Shown: positions 6,768-15,211 of the stretch, piece after piece | Layout of the letters: every line of letters starts with the position of its first letter | Numbering within the stretch: position 1 is the stretch's first letter | Assembly: GCA_013823945.1 (NCBI GenBank) | Contig: PNMZ01000003.1 | Span: forward strand, 1 to 64,000 | Direction of reading: 5' to 3' | Length of the DNA stretch: 64,000 nt | From: a bacterium | GTDB lineage: Bacteria; Armatimonadota; Fimbriimonadia; Fimbriimonadales; Fimbriimonadaceae | Position numbers and translations under genes: made by a program | Notes under the pieces: generated by a model | What the model was told of the DNA's origin: nothing | Database searches by the model: none | Seen by the model: the letters and a program-made list of their open reading frames with translations, nothing else

Positions 6768-7936
6768 ATTTTTTCTTCTCCAGTTGGGGATTTGGGTTTG
6801 GCCGCAGGAGCCGTAATCTCTTTGTCCGATGGTGCAGGGACGGGCGTTGCGATCGGGGCAGGACCGCCAACTCGGACATCGGTTCGCTTGGGTGATTTGC
6901 CGGAGCGGTAGCCGATCTTTACTTCTTCATCATCGTTTGCGAAAGGTTGACCAGGTCGTTTAAGCTCGAGATTGACTTCCCAGCCAATTGTCATGGTTTT
7001 GAGTTTTTCGGCGAGGCGTCGGAATGTGGGGACGAGTTGGTCGCTTTCTGAAACAGAAATGACTTCGGTCGAGAGAGTGCGGAGGGCATCGAGATCGGGC
7101 GCAGGGCCGAGCGCGATAGTGATGAGGGTTATGCCGCTTTCTTTAACCTTTTCCGCTAGTCCAGGGGGAACACCGCTGTTGCTTTCTGTGTCACGACCAT
7201 CCGTGAGGAGGACAGCAATTTTGGGTCGATCTGCTGGTTCGCCAGCCATCCACTCCACGGAATCGCCAATGACCCGATAGAGGGGGGTACCGGAGTTCTC
7301 GTTGGATTTGAGTTTGTTGAGTTCCGCTTGGATTGAGTCAGGCGTGCCGAAGTTTTTGAGAATCGCCGGGGGTTCGACGCGAGGGATGCGATAGCCGGGC
7401 ATTGGGTTCAGACGGGGGAATGTAGCGAGGGCGACTCGGTCTTCTCCCGAGAGGACGTCTAAAAGAGCTTTGACGGCTTCAATCCGTTTGTAATCCCGGT
7501 CAGCGGCAGGGAGCCAATCATCGTTCCATGGGCTTGGAGGGGAAGGTTGAACCATACTGTAACTGTTGTCGAGCAGCAACATGATGGATTTGCCTCGCTC
7601 GTCACGGGTAGTTTCTGTGATTGGGTTGACATCAAGAATGCGGATAGTGACGTCCTTGGTCAGACTCACAAAGCTGAGGCGGTCAATTTCTTCTTCGGGG
7701 ACGCGAAAATTGACTTTCCGCGTGTAAATCTTCTTGGGTTCTTCGCGGACAATTTCTGGCTTGGTTTTGTTGGGATCATTTTTTGCGATGACTTCCGGCA
7801 TCAAGACGCCTTCACGCCCGGCCTTGTTGTAAATACTCGGGGATGCCCCGGCATTGACCGTGGTGACCGTCAGCAAAATGACGGCGGCGACCCCGAGAAT
7901 GACGCCTCCACGAACGAGCCAGGGGTTGGGAATCAT
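6764..7936 (-). CDS. Membrane-anchored von Willebrand factor A domain protein
   Basis: 390 residues. A membrane anchor or signal (GVILGVAAVILLTVTTV) at 9-25 is followed by a linker and a VWA domain with an intact metal-ion site: DNSYS near residue 122, a Thr in SGTPLY, and the Asp of LLTDGRD. The region before the VWA core is proline- and charge-rich. The C-terminal 60 residues (PAPIATPVPAPSDKE) form a disordered tail. VWA domains mediate divalent-metal-dependent protein binding, here outside the cytoplasmic membrane. It is the third gene of a minus-strand operon that also contains a VWA lipoprotein. The ligand is unknown. Confidence 0.8.
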   Translation of the reverse strand: MIPNPWLVRGGVILGVAAVILLTVTTVNAGASPSIYNKAGREGVLMPEVIAKNDPNKTKPEIVREEPKKIYTRKVNFRVPEEEIDRLSFVSLTKDVTIRILDVNPITETTRDERGKSIMLLLDNSYSMVQPSPPSPWNDDWLPAADRDYKRIEAVKALLDVLSGEDRVALATFPRLNPMPGYRIPRVEPPAILKNFGTPDSIQAELNKLKSNENSGTPLYRVIGDSVEWMAGEPADRPKIAVLLTDGRDTESNSGVPPGLAEKVKESGITLITIALGPAPDLDALRTLSTEVISVSESDQLVPTFRRLAEKLKTMTIGWEVNLELKRPGQPFANDDEEVKIGYRSGKSPKRTDVRVGGPAPIATPVPAPSDKEITAPAAKPKSPTGEEKI

Positions 7937-7948
7937 AGTTGTGTGCCT

Positions 7949-9115
7949 TTATTTGATATACGCCCGGTTCGATTTGGGTTTGCTTCCGAGGTTTTTGAAC
8001 TCTGTAGCAACTCCGCGAATGGTGCGCAGGGCGCGGGCTCGCTGCTCTTGGGCTTTTGTGCTTTCGGGATTCACAGCATCGAGCTGAGCCATGAAGGTTT
8101 GCCAAGCATCCTGGGCGTGGAGGGCGAGGGTTCGACCTTGGGCGAGGGCGACTTCGTCGTTATAGCGTTTGAGGGCGATGAGGTAGGAATCGCGCAGTCG
8201 TTCTTTGTCCGAGCCAAGGGGTTCTTGTTGGTGGCGCAGAATTTTGTAGGTGACGAAAAATTCGTATGCAATCACTGTTCCGACAAACAGGAGGGCGAGT
8301 CCACCGGCGGCCATAGCTGGATTTTCAAGGTCTTTACTGGAGGCGAGAGCTTGAACATCAACGGTGAAGAACGAGAACAGTGAACCTACGAGGGCAACGG
8401 ACATAATGACCATCAAAGCAACGGTCATTTTTCTGCCTAGCATCTGACCTGCTGTGCGAGCCTCCCTAAACGATTCACCAGGGGCAAGGGAAACGATCAT
8501 CATCATGATGAATCGAGTCATGAACGTGATTCCGTAGCTGAGTGCGATTGCCAAAAGAATCGCTAGGGGGGTTCGAACAGTGTCAGACGGACTCAGCGGC
8601 GCGACCAACGTTGACGCGAGCGGCATGAGGAGATAGGTTTTCAGGATTATTGCAACGAAAAGAGCGAAGAAGCCTCCAGTCAATTTCTTCGTTGTATCGT
8701 GACTGTGCCCAAGAGCGGCAAGATAGACTTTTTCTAGGCCGACGGCGTCGGCATATTTTGGAGCTTTGACGCGACCACCGATGCTGCGGCAATCTTCGAT
8801 AAATTCGGCGGCTCGGGCCGCGAATCCGCCATTCATTTGCTCATCGCGTTGGAGTGCCTCATGCGATGCATGCCACTGCTGGGTTAAGCGTACGTAGGCT
8901 TGAAGAAATTGCTTGGCTTCCCAGACGTGTCGCGACATGAATCCCATTTGCATCATGTCGTTTTCGACAGTTGCCGCGAGTTCGTCTCGCTCGGAATCGG
9001 TGACGAGTCGGGGTTGTTCTTGGGCGAGTTGCTGTTCGGGGTTCGGGCGCGAAACGATGCGCTCGCGCACGGGCGGGACGGGGATGGCGGGCGGTCGATC
9101 GAACGTTGTGCTCAT
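7949..9115 (-). CDS. Four-span membrane protein of VWA operon
   Basis: 388 residues. About 150 N-terminal residues are soluble, proline-rich then helical (a conserved-looking FLQAYVRLTQQWHASHEAL stretch). Four hydrophobic spans follow: ALFVAIILKTYLLMPLAS, LAILLAIALSYGITFM, VALMVIMSVALVGSLFSFF and GGLALLFVGTVIAYEFFV. The C-terminal 100 residues are predicted helical and charged. No family is recognised. It sits 6 bases after the VWA lipoprotein gene and 12 before the anchored VWA gene, so it is probably the membrane core that the two VWA proteins act on. Confidence 0.72.
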   Translation of the reverse strand: MSTTFDRPPAIPVPPVRERIVSRPNPEQQLAQEQPRLVTDSERDELAATVENDMMQMGFMSRHVWEAKQFLQAYVRLTQQWHASHEALQRDEQMNGGFAARAAEFIEDCRSIGGRVKAPKYADAVGLEKVYLAALGHSHDTTKKLTGGFFALFVAIILKTYLLMPLASTLVAPLSPSDTVRTPLAILLAIALSYGITFMTRFIMMMIVSLAPGESFREARTAGQMLGRKMTVALMVIMSVALVGSLFSFFTVDVQALASSKDLENPAMAAGGLALLFVGTVIAYEFFVTYKILRHQQEPLGSDKERLRDSYLIALKRYNDEVALAQGRTLALHAQDAWQTFMAQLDAVNPESTKAQEQRARALRTIRGVATEFKNLGSKPKSNRAYIK

Positions 9116-9121
9116 ACTTGT

Positions 9122-9871
9122 TTACTCGGCGGCAGATTCGGTTGCTGCGGGGGTTGTGCTTGCGATTTGGCTTTGGATCGCACTTTTAGCTTGATCAAGT
9201 TTCGGGCCACCATTCTCTAAAGTGATATCAAAGAACTGTTTTTGGGCCTCGCCGCCCGTTCCCATGACGAAACGGTCGCGAACGACACTGTCGAGAGTAG
9301 TGAGTTTGGTGGTTCCGTCGGCGTCGAGACCGATGAAGACGAGGGTCGTCACATTGGGCATATCGCGAAGGACTTCGGTTTCTTTGCCGAGGACGGATTG
9401 GTCGTCTTCGAATCCTCCATCGGTGACGAAAACGCCAATGACTTGGGCTGATCCGGCGCGAGTGGCTTGGGTTTGGAGATCACGAAATGCGACGGCAAGA
9501 TTGGTTCCCTTGATCCCTTTGTCGTCATCGTTGGAGTCTTTGACATAGTCATCCATGATTCCAGTGAGGTTTGGCAGACTTGAAACGGTGGTAGTGATTT
9601 TTTTGCACTCTTGGGAGTACCAATGCAGGGTGACCTCTGGTGCATTAGGATAGAGGTCGAGTAGTTGCATGACTTGCTTGCTGATTTCTGGGCGGAGGTC
9701 TTTGGCGGAGCCGCTTCGATCAAGATAGACATGCATCACAACACCATCGGTTGTGGGTTGAGTGGGGGCGAAAGTTTCTCGGGTGACTTGATCTTTAACT
9801 TGATCAACGGCTCCACATCCGGTCAGGGCGAACACACACCCAAGGGCCAACATCCATCCAACGCGTTTCAC
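9122..9871 (-). CDS. VWA-domain lipoprotein, first gene of four-gene operon
   Basis: 249 residues from the GTG at 9871, giving a classic lipoprotein signal (positive KR, hydrophobic WMLALGCVFA, lipobox LTGC). A longer in-frame ATG at 9952 would bury the signal behind 27 residues and is less likely. The VWA metal-ion site is present: DRSGS, the Thr of KGTNLA and the Asp in VTDGGFED. It is probably anchored in the envelope. The following three genes, at spacings of 6, 12 and -4 bases, form one transcription unit with a second VWA protein and two membrane proteins. I know no described system with exactly this order. Confidence 0.8.
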   Translation of the reverse strand: MKRVGWMLALGCVFALTGCGAVDQVKDQVTRETFAPTQPTTDGVVMHVYLDRSGSAKDLRPEISKQVMQLLDLYPNAPEVTLHWYSQECKKITTTVSSLPNLTGIMDDYVKDSNDDDKGIKGTNLAVAFRDLQTQATRAGSAQVIGVFVTDGGFEDDQSVLGKETEVLRDMPNVTTLVFIGLDADGTTKLTTLDSVVRDRFVMGTGGEAQKQFFDITLENGGPKLDQAKSAIQSQIASTTPAATESAAE

Positions 9872-10030
9872 ACCCCAAGATACGCCATTTTGGGGGGTGA
9901 GTTGCACCCGTAATTGTGACAATTTCGGCGAAATCGGGGATTTTTGTCTCATGGTTGTGATGGTTTAACGATTGTTAGACGGAATTGATTCCATCGAATT
10001 GAGTTTTTGAGGCCTGGTAGGATTTGAAAT

Positions 10031-10579
10031 GTGGCGAAGGGCAAGACGATCGTGAGCAAAACTGGAGTACGAGCCGTGCACAAAGAAATGATGCGGAAGT
10101 ACGGAATTCGATCTGAGATTTGCTTTTTTGCACAAGACTGGGAGGATGGATACAACGTGGGTGGTCTATTTCGCCTCGCTGATGGATGCGGGGCGAGTGA
10201 GATCATTTTGACGGGAAAGACTCCAAAGCCGGAAGAAAATCCGATGATTGCGGTGACGAGTATGGGTCAGCATCGTCGCATTCGTTGGCGGCACTTTGAC
10301 CGGCATGATGATGCGGTCGCTCAACTCAAGAGTGAGGGTTGGAGTTTGGTGGCGGTGGAGATTGCGGAGGGGGCAATCGATGTGAATGAGTATGTTTGGC
10401 CAGAAAAAGTTTGCTTGATTTTGGGGAATGAGGGTGGTGGAGTTTATGGGAATGTTATGCAAGAGTGTGATGGATCAGTTTTTATTCCAATGTTTGGCAA
10501 AGGGCGAAGTTTGAACGTGACGAGCGCGGCGAGTGTGGTGGCCTACGCAGTCGTTTTTGGATCATCGAAGGTAAAATAG
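10031..10579 (+). CDS. SpoU-family tRNA/rRNA 2'-O-methyltransferase (TrmH-like)
   Basis: 182 residues from GTG with GGTAGGA about ten bases upstream. The three SPOUT motifs are present: NVGGLFRLADGCGASEIIL (motif 1), LILGNEGGGV (motif 2, cofactor loop) and SLNVTSAASVVAYAV (motif 3, trefoil knot). It uses S-adenosylmethionine to methylate a ribose 2'-OH in tRNA or rRNA; the target nucleotide cannot be read from sequence. Compact length without an N-terminal L30-like domain resembles the TrmH/TrmL subgroups. Confidence 0.88.
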   Translation: MAKGKTIVSKTGVRAVHKEMMRKYGIRSEICFFAQDWEDGYNVGGLFRLADGCGASEIILTGKTPKPEENPMIAVTSMGQHRRIRWRHFDRHDDAVAQLKSEGWSLVAVEIAEGAIDVNEYVWPEKVCLILGNEGGGVYGNVMQECDGSVFIPMFGKGRSLNVTSAASVVAYAVVFGSSKVK

Positions 10580-10584
10580 GGGAG

Positions 10585-10767
10585 ATGGATAAGGTGATTC
10601 GAGTGGTTTCGCCGGAGGAATCCGATCGGATTACCCGAGAGCGGAATCACGCGATGACTCCGGAGGAACGGCTTGCGGTTCAAAATCGCTTGATCATGAT
10701 GTACTATGGAGACAATCCACCCCGATTGGAAAGAATTCTTACGATTGCTCGTCGAGAAAAACGTTGA
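10585..10767 (+). CDS. Small protein paired with nucleotidyltransferase, antitoxin candidate
   Basis: 60 residues, beginning six bases after the SpoU gene, charged and probably helical (ESDRITRERNHAMTPEERLAVQNRL) with a basic C-terminus (RREKR). The following nucleotidyltransferase gene starts 62 bases before this one ends, in a different frame. A short gene overlapping an orphan nucleotidyltransferase is a frequent toxin-antitoxin layout. I infer a partner or antitoxin role, without sequence proof. Confidence 0.55.
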   Translation: MDKVIRVVSPEESDRITRERNHAMTPEERLAVQNRLIMMYYGDNPPRLERILTIARREKR

Positions 10768-11143
10768 ATTTCTCTTGGTTGGCGGTCATGCAGTTGCGAT
10801 TCATGGCTACCCTAGGTTCACAAGCGATTTAGATTGTTTTTTCGGAACCGCGCAAGAAAACTGTGAAAAGTTGAATCAGGTTCTTATTGAGTTTGGGTTT
10901 GGAGCTATTGAGATTGGCAAGCTCAAATCCAAGCCGCAGGTTTTTATGCTTGGAAGAGAACCGTTTAGAATTGATTTGTTAAATGATATTGATGGTGTCG
11001 AATTTGACCAAGCTTTTTTTAACTCCATTTTCGCCGACTTTGGAGGAATCCAACTGAGAGTGATCTCGAGAGATGACTTGATGCGGAATAAGCGGGCTTC
11101 CGGTCGAAAGAAAGACTTGGCTGATTTGGAAGAACTCAGTTGA
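10706..11143 (+). CDS. Orphan nucleotidyltransferase (AbiEii/DUF6036-like), toxin candidate
   Basis: 145 residues. FLLVGGHAVAIHGYPR, then TSDLDCFFG, gives the GG...DxD pattern of Pol-beta-fold nucleotidyltransferases. A later Asp in FRIDLLNDI fits the third metal ligand. The fold is short and has no extra domain, like MNT and AbiEii-related toxins that transfer nucleotides to RNA or proteins. The gene overlaps the 60-residue upstream gene by 62 bases and converges on mazG with an 8-base overlap. A toxin role is inferred from size and layout; a housekeeping nucleotidyltransferase is the alternative. Confidence 0.75.
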   Translation: METIHPDWKEFLRLLVEKNVEFLLVGGHAVAIHGYPRFTSDLDCFFGTAQENCEKLNQVLIEFGFGAIEIGKLKSKPQVFMLGREPFRIDLLNDIDGVEFDQAFFNSIFADFGGIQLRVISRDDLMRNKRASGRKKDLADLEELS

Positions 11144-12125
11144 GCTCTTTGGCTCGATTCCAGAGGTCGTCCCATTCTTCGGCTGTCAGCTCGGTCAATG
11201 GTCGAGGCGAAAGCGATTCCATAGTCATGAATCGTTTTCGGAATCGTTCGACCATCGTGCGGAGTGCGTCTTCGGGGTCGATTTTGGCCCAGCGCGCGAG
11301 GTTGACGACGGTGAAAAGGAGGTCGCCGAGCTCGGCGGACTGATCTTCCGGTGAGCCTTTTTCTAGTGCGTCGCGGAACTCACCCTCTTCTTCCCGGAAT
11401 TTTTCCCATACGCCATCGATGTTGGGCCATTCGAATCCGGCACGGGCGGCTCGTTTTGAAATTTCCATGGCCAACATGAGTGCGGGCATGGCGGAAGGTA
11501 CTCCAGCTAAGGTTGATTCCTCTTTTTTCTTTTCGAGTTTTTCGGATCGCTTGATGGCGTCCCAATTTTTGAGAACTTCTTCCGGGGTTTCGGCTGAAAC
11601 ATCGCCGAAGACGTGGGGGTGCCGGCGAATCAGTTTTGAGTTGATCGCGTGCGCTACTTCATCGATGCCCCATTTGCCTTCTAATCGTTTGATTTGCGTG
11701 TGCATGAGGGGTTGGAGGAGCACATCGCCAAGCTCTTCGATCATGTCGGCTTCGTTTCCCTCATCAATGGCTTGAATCAGTTCGTAAGATTCTTCGAGCA
11801 GATATTTCTTGAGTGATTCATGAGTTTGGGCTTGATCCCAGGGGCAACCGCCGGGGCCGAGGAGTCGGTCTACGATATGAACGAGCCCGGCTAATCCTCC
11901 CGGGTGTTCAGTTTCTTGGGCCGGGATAACGAGAGGATTTGACGGCTCTACTTGAATTGATTGGCAATAGATGCGGCTGAGTTCAGTTTGGAGAAATTCG
12001 TGGTCAAAGTCAACGAAAACTTGATGGGCGCGTTGGTCGATCGTCAGGATGAGAGGCGAGTAATGAACTTGAAATGAGCCGGAAAGCTTTTGCTCTTGAA
12101 GGAGTGATTCGACGGAATCCGGCAT
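11136..12125 (-). CDS. mazG: MazG nucleoside triphosphate pyrophosphohydrolase with N-terminal extension
   Basis: The first MazG domain reads HIVDRLLGPGGCPWDQAQTH with the metal-binding EEsYE and EElGD motifs. A second, degenerate MazG domain follows (LMLAMEISKRAARAGFEW, EEEGEF, ELGDLLF), ending near the C-terminus. It hydrolyses non-canonical or damaged NTPs to NMP and pyrophosphate. About 80 residues precede the first domain and are not part of typical MazG. The frame is open to a GTG at 12173, but that start lies in a hairpin, so I place the start at ATG 12125; ATG 12143 is another option. Convergent with the nucleotidyltransferase gene by 8 bases. Confidence 0.88.
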   Translation of the reverse strand: MPDSVESLLQEQKLSGSFQVHYSPLILTIDQRAHQVFVDFDHEFLQTELSRIYCQSIQVEPSNPLVIPAQETEHPGGLAGLVHIVDRLLGPGGCPWDQAQTHESLKKYLLEESYELIQAIDEGNEADMIEELGDVLLQPLMHTQIKRLEGKWGIDEVAHAINSKLIRRHPHVFGDVSAETPEEVLKNWDAIKRSEKLEKKKEESTLAGVPSAMPALMLAMEISKRAARAGFEWPNIDGVWEKFREEEGEFRDALEKGSPEDQSAELGDLLFTVVNLARWAKIDPEDALRTMVERFRKRFMTMESLSPRPLTELTAEEWDDLWNRAKELN

Positions 12126-12141
12126 GACAGGGGGATACCTC

Positions 12142-12177
12142 ATCCGTGGGAGTTCTCGTTGGAGCTTTCCCACGGAT
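12142..12177 (-). terminator. Hairpin between ppiC-type gene and mazG
   Basis: Perfect 10-bp inverted repeat ATCCGTGGGA (12142-12151) and TCCCACGGAT (12168-12177). It follows the PpiC-like gene on the minus strand but lacks a T tract, so it may be an attenuating or RNA-stabilising hairpin rather than a strong terminator. Confidence 0.5.
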
Positions 12178-12190
12178 GTGGAAGCGATTC

Positions 12191-13132
12191 TTAGTTTCCG
12201 CCGGACATCATTTGCTTGATGTCTTCGTCGAATGGACTCCCTTGGTATTCGATGCGGGCTTTTGCGCGCATTTCCGCCATCATTTTGCCCATATCGTTCC
12301 GGACGGCACCGCGATCGACCATGAGTTTTCGCCGGATTTTGCGCTTGAGAACGTCATCGAGTTTGATTACTTCTGCCGGAAGGATCGCTTCAACAAAGAG
12401 CTTCAACTCGCTGGTGGAAGCCTTGAGCCAGGATGTGGATTGCCCGGCTTTGAGACCGGTGACCAGGGTCTTAACCTCTCCGCCGAGACTGTCTTCGGCG
12501 ATGTCTCCCATTTTCCCGTCATCAAATTTTGTTGAAACATCTACGCTGTGCTCGCGGGCAACGGCTCCGAAGGCTTTACCCGAGGCCAGTTCGGCATCAA
12601 CTTTCTTTTTGAGATCATCGGAGTTCACGGCAATGACTCTGAGCCGGTATCGCTTGGGAAGAGTGAAGTCAGCTTTGCGATCTTCGTAGAACCGATTGAT
12701 CTGAGCGTCGGCGATATTGATGCCCATGGTAACCAAATTGAACTCGGAAAGTTGAACTTTGAGGTCGTAGCGGAGATCGGCTTGGGTGAAACCGAGCATC
12801 GTGAATGCTTTTGAGTAATCAGGATTTTCTGCGATCCGAGCATTGAGCTCATCGGTGATTTGCTGCTCAGTTGGGAGGACATTTTTCTCCTTTGCGAGTT
12901 GGAGCATCAGCATTTCATTGATGAGTGTTTGGAGGGTTATGAATCCAGGCTGGAGAGTGATAAATTGGTTCCCAACTTGCTTACCGACTCCGGGAAGGAC
13001 TTCCATTCGTTTGACGTAGTTGCCGCGGAGGATCGGTTCTCCATTGACAACAATCATCGGTTTGTCATCTTGCGCGGTGGCGAAACTGGTCAGTATCGCT
13101 ACGGCGAGGGAGGCGAGTAGAAATCGTTTCAT
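12191..13132 (-). CDS. SurA/PrsA-like peptidyl-prolyl isomerase (PpiC family), exported
   Basis: 313 residues with a signal peptide (FLLASLAVAILTSFATA, cleavage before QDD). SurA_N-type helical chaperone segments follow (FITLQTLINEMLMLQLAKEKNVLPTEQ), then a parvulin-like domain (RYRLRVIAVNS, LASGKAFGAVAREHS, KMGDI) and a C-terminal helical tail returning to the chaperone module. It assists folding of exported proteins in the periplasm. The parvulin domain is recognisable but the catalytic His pair is not obvious, so chaperone activity may dominate. Transcribed ahead of mazG. Confidence 0.82.
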   Translation of the reverse strand: MKRFLLASLAVAILTSFATAQDDKPMIVVNGEPILRGNYVKRMEVLPGVGKQVGNQFITLQPGFITLQTLINEMLMLQLAKEKNVLPTEQQITDELNARIAENPDYSKAFTMLGFTQADLRYDLKVQLSEFNLVTMGINIADAQINRFYEDRKADFTLPKRYRLRVIAVNSDDLKKKVDAELASGKAFGAVAREHSVDVSTKFDDGKMGDIAEDSLGGEVKTLVTGLKAGQSTSWLKASTSELKLFVEAILPAEVIKLDDVLKRKIRRKLMVDRGAVRNDMGKMMAEMRAKARIEYQGSPFDEDIKQMMSGGN

Positions 13133-13182
13133 ATGAGTTGTCCTAGCATTCTGACGAGTGTCTTGGTCGAAAGAATCAGGAG

Positions 13183-14508
13183 GTGGGCCAGAAAGTCCGG
13201 TGGTGCCATAATCCGGCGATGGTGAGCGATCCGCGCTGGTGCCCCACGGATGGGTTGGTGCGACAGTTAGCGGTTGAATTTGGTACTCCCCTTTATGCTA
13301 TCGATGAGGCGAGTTTTCGGTCGAAAATCCGTGACTATCGGGCTTCTTTCTTGAAGTTCGATGCAGGTGCGGTTTTGACATTTGCGAGTAAGGCAAATTC
13401 TGTAGTGGGGGTTTTGAGAATCGCTCATTCGGAAGGGTGCCTGATTGATTGTGCCAGCGAAGGAGAACTGAGGGCAGCTTTGATGGCGGGGGTTCCAGCC
13501 AAAGATTGCCACCTTCATGGGAACAATAAATCACGCTCAGAGCTTGATTTTGCAATTGATCAAGAAATTGGTCAGATTGTCGCGGATAATCGCGAAGAGC
13601 TTGAGTTGATTCTGGATGCTGCGTCTGGAGCTGAGGTTGTGTTGCGACTTGCACCGGGAGTTTTGCCCATTACCAACGAGAAGATTTCGACAGGTCAGTC
13701 GGATACGAAATTTGGATTTTCGATCGATGATGGCGATGCAGAGAGGGCGGTGAAGTTTTGTATTGATTCGGGTCTGAATTTGGTTGGATTTCATTGCCAT
13801 GTCGGGTCACAATTGCTTGATCCCGAGGCACAGATCGCAGCGGGGCAAATTTTGGCGGAGTTTGCGCGGAGCATGCATGATCGGTATGGATTTGATGTAA
13901 AGATATTGAATGTCGGGGGCGGACGCGCAGTTAGCTATACCGACGAACAACCAGTTCCGTTGGACGAATACAACGACCGTCTTGTTGGTGGCGTTCGAGT
14001 GGCCCTGGAGGGGAGTGGCTTGAGACCAGTCTTGGTTCAGGAGCCTGGGCGCTCGCTGATTGCAGAAGCAGGGGTGACGATCTACCAGGTGGGTGTGGTT
14101 AAGGATGTGGCTCGTTCAGGTGGCGGGAGAAGGCGATTTGTTGTCGTTGACGGTGGGTTAGCCGATAATCCTCGACCTGCATTGTACGGGGCTCGTTATG
14201 GAATCATTGGAGTTTCGGGAGATGGTCGGGAATTGGGTGAACTGAGCCCAGCTACGGTGAGCGGGAGACATTGCGAAGTTGACCAGCTTTTTGAGGATGT
14301 TGATTTGCCGAACGACCTGAGAGCAGGAGATTTTGTTGCAGTATTGACGACAGGAGCGTATTCCAGTAGCATGGCAAGCAACTACAACCGCTATCCTCGA
14401 CCGATGACGGTTTTGGTGCGTGAGGATGGTAGGTTTTCTGTGTTGCAACGTGCGGAGAATTTTGAAGAAATGCTGAGTCGAGAAGTTTTGCCGGAGGATT
14501 TGAAATAG
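13183..14508 (+). CDS. lysA: Diaminopimelate decarboxylase
   Basis: Fold-type III PLP enzyme converting meso-diaminopimelate to lysine. The PLP lysine lies in TFASKANS, HCHVGSQLL and NVGGGRAVSY form the phosphate-binding region, VQEPGRSLIA the conserved EPGR, and GAYSSSMASNYNRYPRP the C-terminal substrate motif. Length from GTG 13183 is 441, typical for the family. The start is uncertain: an AGGAGG at 13178-13183 overlaps that GTG, and the next in-frame ATG is at 13219 without a good ribosome site. The gene is followed directly by the M50 protease gene, with the stop and start adjacent. Confidence 0.93.
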   Translation: MGQKVRWCHNPAMVSDPRWCPTDGLVRQLAVEFGTPLYAIDEASFRSKIRDYRASFLKFDAGAVLTFASKANSVVGVLRIAHSEGCLIDCASEGELRAALMAGVPAKDCHLHGNNKSRSELDFAIDQEIGQIVADNREELELILDAASGAEVVLRLAPGVLPITNEKISTGQSDTKFGFSIDDGDAERAVKFCIDSGLNLVGFHCHVGSQLLDPEAQIAAGQILAEFARSMHDRYGFDVKILNVGGGRAVSYTDEQPVPLDEYNDRLVGGVRVALEGSGLRPVLVQEPGRSLIAEAGVTIYQVGVVKDVARSGGGRRRFVVVDGGLADNPRPALYGARYGIIGVSGDGRELGELSPATVSGRHCEVDQLFEDVDLPNDLRAGDFVAVLTTGAYSSSMASNYNRYPRPMTVLVREDGRFSVLQRAENFEEMLSREVLPEDLK

Positions 14509-15165
14509 ATGTTCGGAGATATTACGGTTGAATATGTGTTGGCGGCGCTTTCGGTAATTTTCTTGGCGATTGGGTTGCACGAGTATGCTCATGCAAAAGT
14601 GGCCGATCTGGCGGGTGATCCAACGCCTCGGCTTCAGGGGCGAGTTACTTTGAATTTGACAAAGCACTTTGATCCGATCGGGACGATGATGATTATTTTT
14701 ACAACCCTAGCGGGATTTGGGATTGGCTGGGGGAAGCCGGTTATGGTGAATCCGAGCAAAATGAAGAATCCGAAATGGGATCATGTTGCGAGCGTGGCAG
14801 CGGGTCCGCTTTCTAATTTGTTGCAGGCAATGGTTTTTGCGGTTGTTTTTCGTTTAGTAACAGCGACAGTTCCTGTGATGGATCCGGACGGATTTCTTTA
14901 CAATTTTCTTTTCCTGGGGGTCTTGATCAATATTTCTTTGATGCTGTTTAACCTGATTCCGTTTGGCCCGCTGGATGGTCATTGGCTCCTGGGCTACATG
15001 TTGCCGGAACCGACGCGCACTAAATGGTTTCAGTTCAATCGGGTACAGGGTGGGATGATCTTGTTGGGCGTGATCTTGATTGGGCAGTTCACGGGATTTA
15101 GCATTATCGGGATGATTATTCAAGCTCCGGCTACGTTCCTGCTGAAGTTTTTGCTTGGCGTGTGA
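14509..15165 (+). CDS. Membrane metalloprotease, site-2 protease family (M50)
   Basis: 218 residues, five to six membrane spans. The zinc motif HEYAH is at 24-28 in the first helix and the third ligand Asp is in FGPLDG near residue 160. The family's NPxPxxPLDG region appears here as NLIPFGPLDG. There is no PDZ domain, so this is the minimal rhomboid-sized class (SpoIVFB/Rip-like) rather than RseP. It cleaves substrates inside the membrane; the substrate is unknown. It abuts lysA with no gap and precedes trpS by 46 bases. Confidence 0.87.
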   Translation: MFGDITVEYVLAALSVIFLAIGLHEYAHAKVADLAGDPTPRLQGRVTLNLTKHFDPIGTMMIIFTTLAGFGIGWGKPVMVNPSKMKNPKWDHVASVAAGPLSNLLQAMVFAVVFRLVTATVPVMDPDGFLYNFLFLGVLINISLMLFNLIPFGPLDGHWLLGYMLPEPTRTKWFQFNRVQGGMILLGVILIGQFTGFSIIGMIIQAPATFLLKFLLGV

Positions 15166-15211
15166 TGCGTGGTTTGGGCTGATTTTGCCCGAATCGGGAT
15201 AATGGGGAGTT

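Noticed and set aside
7547-8383. 278-codon plus-strand frame opposite the VWA operon
   Set aside because: It lies antisense to two genes with clear VWA or membrane-span features and matches no protein pattern.
13133-13182. Lysine riboswitch ahead of lysA
   Set aside because: The interval is far too short for the ~170-nt aptamer.
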